IMG/VR virus record: IMGVR_UViG_3300017783_000038
Location: 1 to 49,892 of that record
Source: a virus
Length of the DNA: 49,892 nucleotides
Direction: 5' to 3' (one strand)
Within the stretch, counting starts at the first letter, position 1; each line of letters starts with the position of its first letter. A program made the position numbers and the translations under genes. Positions 31,952 to 42,800 of the stretch are shown in pieces. The notes under the pieces were generated by a model, which was not told the origin of the DNA, searched no databases, and saw only the letters and a list, made by a program, of their open reading frames with translations.

Positions 31952-31978
31952 AAAAAAAATCCCCCGATCTCTCGGGGG
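31952..31978 (-). terminator. Intrinsic terminator after gp8
   Basis: The minus strand reads CCCCCGA-GAGA-TCGGGGG followed by ATTTTTTTT: a perfect 7-bp GC-rich stem, a GAGA tetraloop and eight T residues. It begins 22 bases after the gp8 stop codon. Confidence 0.92.
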
Positions 31979-32000
31979 ACTTAAAGTTATGATCTTTTGA

Positions 32001-33812
32001 TCAGAATTCGATGACTAGTTTGATGTCTTCAATCTGGTCAGGAGCACGAGTGATTAGACGACGGTTCTCTAGGTAAATTACATCACCTGAGTTGTTCTCA
32101 ACTTCAGGAGTTGCCAAACCAGCAGTAAAGTCTACACCTAGAAGTGTGCCAGCGTAACCAGTGTCTACGTTACCAGCAGCAGCGGATAGACCACCTGAAA
32201 CAGCGTTAGAACCGTTGCTCTCGAATGCTCTTACAATACCTTGATCGGTGTGAGCATCGTTAGTCTGGAGATACTTAAGAACTCCATCAGTTGTCGAACC
32301 ACTATCGAGTGTCCAAGAAACAACTGTACCATATGCACTACCGCCAGTAACAGTCTGAGTGATTCTCTCATCAGGAATGTAGTCTGCGTTAGCACCAGTA
32401 ATCTTAACTGCTTTCAAACCAGAAAGAGTGTCTGCAGTTGCGAAGGTTGTAGTTCCCCACTCATATGGGTCCTTGATAATACCGATACGACGGAAGTCGT
32501 TATCAACAGGGAAGTCTCCAGAACCTTCAGCGTAGGTGAGGCGAATGTTAGTCATTACGCGCTTACCGTTGAGTTCTAGTTCATGATCGGAACCATGACC
32601 ACCCTGAGGAGGTAGAACAACTTCAAGAGCACCAGTCGCGTTAGCAGGAGTAGAAACTGCTGCAGTTAGACCAGCATCAGAGAAGAGATTGCCGTTACCT
32701 AGAAGAACGTTAGCGTAGGTATAACCTGAACCTGCTGCTTGAATAGAAGCGGAGGCGACACTACCTGAACCGTCAGTCGCAAACTCAATTACGCCATTAG
32801 TACCATCTCCTTTGACGCTAGTATAAAGAGTCTGTGAAGGAGGAAGGTTTAAACCAGCATCTTCAACCAAAACAACGTCAACAGCACCAGCAACAGCAGC
32901 TGCTGCTACGTTAGTACGTGATGGGTTGGAAGGAAGAACGATTGGCATGAAGTCTGAAGATAGGAATCTTAGAACATCATCAGTTGGAATAGTGTACATG
33001 TACTTCCAGATGTATCCAGCACCTGAAGTTTCTGTATAGAGACCAGTAGCAGAAGCATAGTTGCCACCAGCAGTTCTGGGTTCTTCAGTAGCGTTCTGAC
33101 CCTGAAGGTTGCTAGGATCCTCTCCGTTATAGAGGCACTTGAATACTTCGTAGTCAGAGTTCATTACATAGAACTTAGCATCAGCGATGCTGTCAGCAGC
33201 AGTTGCAGTTTGCTTACCAACTTGACCACCACCAGCAGGAGTTGCTGAGTAGTCAGGCTTCCACATGTCATACTTAGGGTTAGCAACTAGGTCCCAGTTG
33301 TAACGACGGATAACTGTTCTTGCGAAAGCATCGGTAATACGCTTAGCAGCGATGATTTCGTCATAGACACCCATTTTTTCTCTCTGGTTATCAAGAGGAA
33401 GGGGTGGAATGTCCTCAGTACCGTAACGATAGACACCAGTCTTAGCGGTAACAGCAGTATCGGTTGAACCACCGTCTGCAGTTTCCTTTAGAGTTGTACC
33501 TAGTGCTGGAGTCGATGCTGTACCGCTGCTGCCAAAAACGTCGGTCAAAAGAAGGGCACTATCATATACTGCAGCAACAGTTGCACGGAATGCAGTGGAA
33601 CCATATGTTCCAACGTAAACTTCGTTTCCTACGGTGAACGTGCCACCGTCTTTTGCATACACTTCTAAGTATGCTTTCCAGGGTTGTGGACGACCGACAA
33701 AGAAGTACATTCTGGAACGTTCGGCGCTAGTATCCGTAGCACCTTCACTGAGCGATTCTAAGAATTGCCTAGCATTAAAAATTCTAAATTTATCAGAGAT
33801 AATAGCAGCCAT
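32001..33812 (-). CDS. 8: Baseplate wedge protein gp8
   Basis: Homologue of T4 gp8, a wedge component that binds gp7 and gp10. Matching blocks are FFVGRPQPW near residue 40 (T4: ITFGRSEPW), PTDDVLRFLSSDFMPIVLP, DFRRIGIIKDPYEWG (T4: FRQISIITNPLE) and the closing VIYLENRRLITRAPDQIEDI (T4: MIYMENRPPIIMAMDQTEEI). The length is 603 aa against 334 in T4. The extra length comes from internal beta-rich insertions, one of them with a GSGYTYANVLLGNG module like that in gp14. The gene is bracketed by strong late promoters upstream and a strong terminator downstream, so it can be transcribed alone, unlike most genes here. Confidence 0.92.
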   Translation of the reverse strand: MAAIISDKFRIFNARQFLESLSEGATDTSAERSRMYFFVGRPQPWKAYLEVYAKDGGTFTVGNEVYVGTYGSTAFRATVAAVYDSALLLTDVFGSSGTASTPALGTTLKETADGGSTDTAVTAKTGVYRYGTEDIPPLPLDNQREKMGVYDEIIAAKRITDAFARTVIRRYNWDLVANPKYDMWKPDYSATPAGGGQVGKQTATAADSIADAKFYVMNSDYEVFKCLYNGEDPSNLQGQNATEEPRTAGGNYASATGLYTETSGAGYIWKYMYTIPTDDVLRFLSSDFMPIVLPSNPSRTNVAAAAVAGAVDVVLVEDAGLNLPPSQTLYTSVKGDGTNGVIEFATDGSGSVASASIQAAGSGYTYANVLLGNGNLFSDAGLTAAVSTPANATGALEVVLPPQGGHGSDHELELNGKRVMTNIRLTYAEGSGDFPVDNDFRRIGIIKDPYEWGTTTFATADTLSGLKAVKITGANADYIPDERITQTVTGGSAYGTVVSWTLDSGSTTDGVLKYLQTNDAHTDQGIVRAFESNGSNAVSGGLSAAAGNVDTGYAGTLLGVDFTAGLATPEVENNSGDVIYLENRRLITRAPDQIEDIKLVIEF

Positions 33813-33846
33813 GTTTTTTTTCCGACGTAGGGTGATGTGCCAAGGT

Positions 33847-33860
33847 TATTTATATTTATA
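33847..33860 (-). promoter_or_regulatory. Two overlapping perfect late promoter motifs (TATAAATA x2) before gp8
   Basis: The minus strand reads TATAAATATAAATA, giving two perfect TATAAATA boxes at 33853-33860 and 33847-33854. The ATG of gp8 is 35 bases downstream. A further CTAAATA covers the stop codon of the preceding gene at 33865-33871. This is the strongest late promoter cluster in the window. Confidence 0.8.
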
Positions 33861-33867
33861 CGGTTAT

Positions 33868-36800
33868 TTAGGAGATAGAATACGGGATAATTTCATCGCC
33901 AGTAGATAGAGAAACCGTTCCTCTAATAATAATGCAACCAGTAAATGAAGTTGCAGTTATTCCAGAATATTGAATGATAGCAAGAGTTCCTGCAGAAGAG
34001 CCAATATTTGACTTAATTGCAAGATAACCTTCAGACTCAAAATATGCGGTAGAATTAACATCTATCACTCCGTTAATGAGATCTGATGTTGTGAATGTGA
34101 CACCATTTTGTATTGATGGTGGTGCAAGATTAAATTTCTCACCAGAGATTGTGAAACTAGAATTACCTCTAGAAGAGAAATCTTTGATTGAAAGTGATGA
34201 GAAGTAAAGCGTGACTTCTTCAATAGTCATACCCGAAACATTAGCGGATCCATCATCGAAGAATCCGTCAAAGTGACTAATAGTATGTCCCGCATTTGTC
34301 TTGGCATAATCGCCAATATAACCAGATGATGCACCAGAAAGCAAGTTTGTTATAAAGACCACGTTACTATTTCTCTGAACAACACCGTAGTCATCTGTGA
34401 GATCTACGAATCCATTCAGTCTAGTCGGTACTGGGTCTGTTATAAAGATACTCTCTTCATAACCATCAACAGCACCAGATCCAGGTGGAATAAGAAGCAA
34501 TTCTAAAGAATTCTTTCTAATGAATAGTTCAGTTCTAATAGATTGAACTGTACTGGAAACAGTAGTTTCATTATATGTGATAGAATCAATAGTGGTAACT
34601 GTTTCAGAAGGTCTTACCGAAACGCTATCAGTAACAAATGTAATGTATGATGTACTTTCTACGATTGGATCAACAGAAACAGAAATTACTGTCTGTGTTA
34701 CATTAAATGTGTAGAACTCATCAATCTGTTTCTGTAATTCATTTCTTACATTCGTTTCATTATGAGCAGTTTCAAACGATTGTACATTCTGTAAAGCAGT
34801 TTCTAGTCTGTAAACAACCTGCGATTGTACATTAGAGATAGACTCTACTACAATTTGTGGTTGGAGTTCTAATTCAATTACTCTTGTAGTTTGTACAGGT
34901 GCAACATCAGGAGTTACAATTTGACGATTGGTATTTCTCTCGGTAACTGCTTGTTCTGTAGGTACAAGTTGAATAGTAACAACTTGAGAATCAGACTCAA
35001 CAAGAGTAACACCTGCATATGTAGAAGCAACGAGATCAGGAATCTGTCTCAGATATGTTCCTGCAGCCCAGAATTGTGCAGTTGTATTATCTTCTCCTCT
35101 ACTTACAGTTAAGAAACGATCATTAATCTTACGGAAGTATCTTACAACTTCGTTACCAATCATTAAGTAACCATTATTCTTGAACTTGCTAGTATCTGGA
35201 ATATAAACAACAGTATCTGTTAGATCCAGATCTACGTTCAAGAATGCTGCAACTTCATAGTAATTGATATTACTTAGAACATCATTTGTTATGACCTTCT
35301 GAATATTCTGAGTAATTTGTCTCTCAGCACCAAGACGTAGAGATCTAGACTCAGAGTAGATATTAAGAACTTCCGCTGGAGTCTCAATATATGCATTAAT
35401 TTCAGTTCCAGCATGTACCGTTTCAATAGGAAGAGTTTGTCTATTAAACTGATCATCAATCTTAAGAATAGGTGCTACAACACCAGCAGCTAAGTCTCCA
35501 CCACAGTCTTCTACAAGTTGAATCTGTGCTGTAATTACTCTATCAGTATCAACAGGACTATTGAATTGAATAGAACTAAAGGTATCAATACCAGAGACTT
35601 GATTACCAAAGACATTAACTATAGACGAACTTGCAAGTGTAAACGTAATAGGATTCGGTCTGAAACCAACGAATATCTCATCAACACCAATATCATTATC
35701 TTTGATAACATCATACTTTCTAGAAACAATTACACTAGGTTCTTCTGTATACCCAGAACCAGGATCAGTAAGATCTACACTAATAACTTGACCTTTGCTC
35801 ACAAGAACATTTGCTCTTGCACCGCCACCATCTCCATTTTGAGAGACGAAAACAATTACTGGTGGTGTATAATATTGATATGCAGTTGGTTGAGTAATAG
35901 GATCATAACTTCTCTGGTTCCAATCAAGTCTTTCAATCTTTCCAGTTAACTTACCGCTTCCATCTTTCTCCATGATGGGAACAATACTGAGACCTTCGCC
36001 TCTGGTAGTACCGTTATATGACTGGACTTCTACAGATGCAAAGTATGAATTAGAAACTTGTTCCTGAGGTCTTTGCTCTCTACTAGTTAGAATAGAAGGC
36101 AGTTGTTTAATTTTTCTAAATGCATCCTCACCTTCTACTCTAATAGTACTATTATTAGAAAGACTTACAAATGGGTCTCTATATGATTTTCTAATAATAG
36201 TTCCACGCCAGATCTGATCATTACCAGAAAGAAGCATTCTTCCCGATTCATCTGTATCATAAGTAATTGAAGAACTACTTAAGTCAATAGAACAATTTAA
36301 GGATATGCTATAATTCTGTTTGATTAATAGTGTAAGATTACGATCAAGTAACTTAGATTTATAACCAAAAATATTTGCTTTTAAATAACCAGACTCTACC
36401 GTATAGTCTAATACTTCGCCAATAACATTATATGTTCCGTCAGATCTTTCTTGGACTAGTTGAATAGGTAAACCTTTGTAATATCCCATCCATGATCTAT
36501 CTTCAACGATGTTAGCATTTGAAGTAAGTTTTATTGATAAACTACCTTTAGCATAATAGATGTCTTTGTTGTAATCATACAGATTCAAGATCTGACCAAT
36601 ATCTCTTCCATAGAGATATCTCATGTCAATCTTCATTTGAGTAGTGATTGGAACTGTAAATCTGATGTTTGGACCAGATACAGTATACGATACATCCTTT
36701 TGTTGCAGAACTCCGTCAATAAAGACTAAAAGGTAATCAGGTTCTTCGATATTAGCAACTGTAAGGTCTTCTAGATCAAGAATTAAGAAAGGACCCGTTT

Positions 36801-39800
36801 TCACATTATTGATTAGATTACGATCAATTGTGAGTCTCTTGTAATTACCAATACCAATAGCAGAAACTTTTTCTACTGCTGTTGGTTCGCCAAGAGTTTT
36901 CGCTCCTTCATACTGATCCCAGATAGGAGCAACATCAAATACTAATTTATTAGGAACAACAGTTCTATCAATATAATAGGAGTCATCTCCAGGATAAGAA
37001 GCATTAAATTTAGTTTCTTGTAAAACTGCATTAATGGTAATTAAGAAGTTTTCATAATTTTCTGAAATAACTTCTGTACCGTCTTCCCAGTAGAGATCGA
37101 ACTCTTTTGTCTCTCCGTCAATATAATCTGGTAATTGTTGTAAAATAGTTACATTATAAAGGATGTCTCTTAGGTCAGAATATAATGAATCAACTGCAGA
37201 CATGACATCTGCACACTCACTATCTGGAATAAGAGGATCTGGAAGTATGTTATAATTGGAATACGTTGTGCGAGTAGTCCAATATCCAGGTTTGTTCTGG
37301 TTAATTTTTACAATTTCTACAATACCAGTTCCCTTGTCTAAAATTTCCTTAACAATATCGACATATGTGTTAATAGAAGATTCTACTTCGATACATGTAG
37401 GTAATTGACTATCTGCAGTAACAGTAGAATCGATAAATGGTTCGATAGTAGTATGTGATCCTGCGCCGAGAGTATTTCTCATAGCAAGAACCATTAATTC
37501 TGCTAACTTATCCCATGCAGCAATAGATGCGGCAGTTTCTTCTGGAGATCTATTAATAGTGTTTAATTCCTCTCCATAAGGATATCCTTTATTACTATAA
37601 TAAAGTTGTGCAAAATTAACAACTCTTTCGTTTCCACCAAATCTTAGGTGGTATACAATATTGTCAATTAAAAAACCTAAGTCTCTGTAGCACTTTGCTC
37701 TACCACCAGCAGTAAGTGTGTAATTTGAATAAACAAATCCACTAACTTCTTCTTGTAAAAATTCTTTATTAGATGCAATTAGATTAGAAGCATCATAGAA
37801 TGTACCATTATTGATACCACTCATAAAGAATGTTGCTTCATCAGTTCCTGAGAATGATAGAGGAACGATAAGTTCATCTCCTGGTTGAACACTAAATTCA
37901 TTTCCAGGTTGTACTACACCTGTATTAGTTGATATAATAGTGCTTCCACTAGTAGTACCAGACAGATTAGTTTGACCAAATGCAGCACCACCAGGACCAA
38001 CACCAGAGTTAATAAGTGCAGGTTTTGATACTGTAATATGATTTACATCTTCAATAGAAACAATTTTAGTTCCTGGTGAGAATGCTCTTCCAGAACTGAT
38101 GAACATACCAACTGCAAGTCTATTTGAATTACTTACAGTAACAGTAAATGATCCTTGAATATATGTGACATCTTTATCGGTAGTATCCCAGTTCAATACA
38201 GCAAGTTTTGCTAACCTTGTGGCATAGTTAAAAATGTCTAGAGACTGAACTTTATTTTTTGTAATATAATCAGAAGAAGTCTCAAAGATATCTGCATAAT
38301 CAGTTGTCTTGGCATTACCACCAAATCTAAGGTCATGACTATAAGCGTCTAGAATATGTCCAATATCTAAACTATAGTCATCTAGTTTTGTACTCCAATC
38401 TAGGGAATTATGGGTTTGTTTACCATATCCAACAGTTTCTTCAATAATAAACTGTCTGTTCTTCTCAATTTGATTTGCTGAGTCTATCCATGTACCACTT
38501 CTTTGGAAGATATTTCTAATCTTCTTAAGATATCTTGTGTTGTATTCACTTCTCTTAAAGAAGAATGCTTTACCTAAAAATGTAACTCCATTATAAGGTG
38601 TAGATGCTCCTTTATTTTGACCAGTCAATTTTACATTATCACCTAAAGGTGGTTGTGCAAAAATAATTCTGTCTCTATTAACAGTATACGCAACTTTAGG
38701 TTCTTGGAGAATACCATCTAAAGTAACAATTAAAGATTCTGCATTAATTGGGAAGAATGCGTTTCCGAATTCATCTAATACTTGGAATGAAGTTGTTCCT
38801 TTTAATTTTCCATCCTCATTAAAGTAACCATCAAATGGTGCAGCAAGTACGAAATTGAAAGCACGAGTTTCGTTGAAATTAAACTCTGAAGTTGCTGCAG
38901 ATCCCGAACCTTTTCTAATTCTGGTATTTTCAACCTTCTGTACAGTTTGTGTTACTACTCTACGAGTATTTTCTACTGTAATTTTATTCTTCTCTGGATC
39001 CCAGAGTTGAAGGATAGTAAACGAACTAGCACCAGCACCAGTAGATGAAGGCATTTCTGACTTAGCAGAAGTTTCTACATCAACCTGTCCAAACAGTTTA
39101 AATCCAGCAGGGTGTGTGGTAGACTTGATAAGGTCTCTCCACTGTTCAATAGATGTCTTGGATTTGACAACATATGAATAGTCTTGGTAGAAGAAACTAT
39201 CAGTTAGTTTCTGGTTTGCTACACCAAGTCTTCCTTTGTCTGATGTATAGTATCCTAAGTTGTCAAAGAAACTACTAATTTGATTCTCAAATGTAGAAAC
39301 AAATACATTAGTAACAACACCAGTCGCTTTAGAAATATATCCTTTCAGAACAACATTCTCTCTAATGATACCTTCAATATTCTCAAGTTTTACTAAATTA
39401 GAACCCTCTCTGTATTCAGAGACTCTTGCACGAAGTACTTCAGAATTATTAATAGACTGAGTGATCAGTTCTCCTTTCTTAAATTTACCACTAAAGTTCT
39501 TTAATGATACTGTATACTTAGAAGTTACCTTAGATGCAATAGTTTTGTCAAGATGGTATGCAGCACCGTTTTTAATAATATTAACGGTTCTTGGTAAACC
39601 AATTTGCTCACCTTTTGCATACATCTCAACATCACTTTCGATGATCTCGATAGTTGGTGCATAGGTATACCCTTGTCCCTGTTTATCTACAGTAACAGAG
39701 AATAGTTTTCCTTCTCTTTGAACAACTCTGAATGATGCCCCATTACCATCTCCGTCAGTAATGATTGCAATAGGATTGACATATCCTGATCCTAAGCTAT

Positions 39801-42800
39801 CAATATCGACACCACTAATCGTATTAGTTACAGTATCAAATAATACAGTAGCAGTTCCTATGTTATTTTCAGTTGGTCTTACACCTAGAATCAAAGGAAC
39901 TTTTTTATAATTTTCACCAGTATTAATAATTTTAACAGTATTAATTTCTCCAACAGCAAACTGACCTGTTGTGGTGTACGTGATATTTCCCGAACCGTCC
40001 CATAAAGGTTCTGCTGGTAGATCATAAACAAATCGATTTGATGTCACATAATTAATCGTCTTTTCTCCTTGCAGAGGATCGTTGATAATTTTTAAGTATG
40101 CATCATCAGATTCAACAACATCGTTATTGTCGAAGTAATAAAAATTGAGGTAATTCGTTCCTAGTTTGTCTTCACTCGCTACAGCGTTTGCTGATCTCCA
40201 ACCAAAACCAAATTTAACATCAGTAAATGCTCCAGAACTACCAGGGAGTGGAGATGTTGCAAATTTTTCTAATGTTAATAGATTGTAACTCTTACTTGGA
40301 CTTAGATCGAAATAAGTTTGTAATAGAGACGAGTGTGAGGTATCAAAAATATAACGATAATATTCTTGAACTGAAATAGTAGGATTGGGAGTAAATGTTA
40401 AGTTATCTTCGGAGAATTCAAACCTATACTTAAGATTTTCTACAGAAGATACCGTAACTAATCTTTCAGGACTACCAGAATCAAAGAATGTTGTACTAAT
40501 AGTTACATTTGCTGCTGTTTCTTTCTCAACAGAATAGTTGTATACAATAGTTGCTTTCTGAGTTGTAAAATCATATTTTCTAATAAACCCAGTACCTAGT
40601 TCATTTGAGATTGCATAATCTGGAGTGAAGTGATATCTTGGTTTGTATAGAGAAACCTTTGCTCCGTTGTAATGATCTACTGCCTTACTATCTTCCTGTG
40701 CTCTTTCAACCGTAAGACGATTATCAGTAATTGCAACAATTTTAGCAATTTCAGATCCAATTGAAATAATATCATCTACAGCAAAACCATTTGAAGACTT
40801 TAAAGTAATTGTATTTGAATCAAAACTGATACCAGCATGATCAACATAAACTGCAAGTCTAGCAGAACTTAGTGATGCTCCTGATCTTTGTAGTTGATCA
40901 TCATCGACACCTAGATAATCTCCTCTTTTATATCCAGTTCCACCATTCTGAATTATAATACTAAAAGCTTGACCAGCTGAAGATACAAGAATAGTAGCAG
41001 TAGCACCAGTACCACTTCCACCAGTTATTGGAACATTTGTATAAAATCCTTCTGTATAGTCAGCGCCACCGTTTAGAGTGGTAATTCTACCGATACCATC
41101 AAACTCAACAACAGAAGAATTTTTAGGTGTATTAAAGATTACTTCTTGATATAGTCTCTTTCTTATATACCAAGTTTCTGTTTTTGTATTATCCTCTGGA
41201 ATAATATCAACAGTAATTTTATCGTTAATACCTAAACCATGTGGAGTTGTTGTTTCGATTAGAGCAACTTTTTGGTTTACATCAAATGGTTCTAAGTTAT
41301 CACTAAGTGATACAATAGTAACTATTCTAGAACCAGAAGTATTGAATAGGTTATCGGATTGTAAGAAGTAATCGTCATCAACAACCCAAGTACCAGAAAG
41401 AACTTTAATTTTAACTACATTTTGTCTGCTAGTTCCTTCTAGAATTTCACCTGTTGCGATTGGTGGGTTGATACCATCAGTCAAACTAAGAATAGCACCT
41501 TTAGTGTAATTACTATCCTGATCTATAGTAATAGTGAAAGTTTTGATGTCAGCAGAAAATGTTCCTGTGTTATTGAAAGTTCCGATTACATTCTTCAGAA
41601 CAATAACATTATCATCAGTAACAGTACCAACAATTTGACCTGATGCACCAGATGCTGGTTGTCTTAAGAAATCATCTTCAAACAAGTATGCATTCTGGAT
41701 AGTTGTTAATTTTACAACTTTATCTTCCTTACTCTGTAAGTATTGTACTTCTTTACCTTTTACTGATTCTACTAAGACTTCACAGTCTCTTCCATCTGTA
41801 CCAAGATTGTTCAGGAAGACTTTGGAGTTAACAGAGAAATTCGTTGTAGATCTCTGAATGTCTAGTCCTGTTACAGAACCAGCAGAAACTTCTCCAATAT
41901 TAGCAACCAAACCTTCGCCATTTCTTGGCATTCCAGCAGTAAAGAATCTCTTTGCTTTTTTGGGGATATCTTTTTGATTAATTAAAGAATTGTAATTACT
42001 ATCTACAGGAAGTGAATAATAGTTCTCTCCTAAAATATAGGGGAATTGTGGTACTTGATTGCTATCAACAGTAATGAAATACGCATAAGTTCCTAGTGGG
42101 AAATCTGGCGTGATGCAGTATCTTCCATTATTTCTATCTAGAGATCCAGATTTATGGGAATACTGATAATCATCAATAAACGTTCCCAGGGGGTATTTCT
42201 TGATAGCAGGCCCTTCTCTTCTGTTTCCTCTTAATGAAAAACTAGAAGTCATTCTAGAAATACCACTATCTCCATTTAAAGGATCGGTGTATCCGAAAGG
42301 TCCATAAATTGGGTTGCCATCATAAGCAAATCCAAGAATAGGCGAGTGGGTCTTGACAGATGGTTCTGAATCAGCACTATCTAAGTTATCAGATAACTGT
42401 ACTCTAATTGCTTTAGGATTGGCAAGTTGACCATATCCGTACTCTAAAACATTATAACGATTTGCAAAAACATATCCATACTGAGAATCTAATTTAGTTT
42501 TATTAATTTCAAATCTATTTTTGTTCCACTCTTTTAGATAAGGAACTGCTGTAGCACCTTCTCCAACTGGTAAAATATCAACTACAACATTCTTTTGTGT
42601 GTATAGATTACCACCAGAAACCTTGTCTATACTAATGATAGAACCGTCATTATCAACAACACTAATATATTCGGCAAATTTACCTCTGCCTGCTTTATCT
42701 CTAATTCTAATTAAAGGAGGTGAAGAATAGAACTCACCTGCGTTCTCAACAACAATACTTGTTACTTCACCACGAGTTACAACTGCTCTAGCAATAGCAC

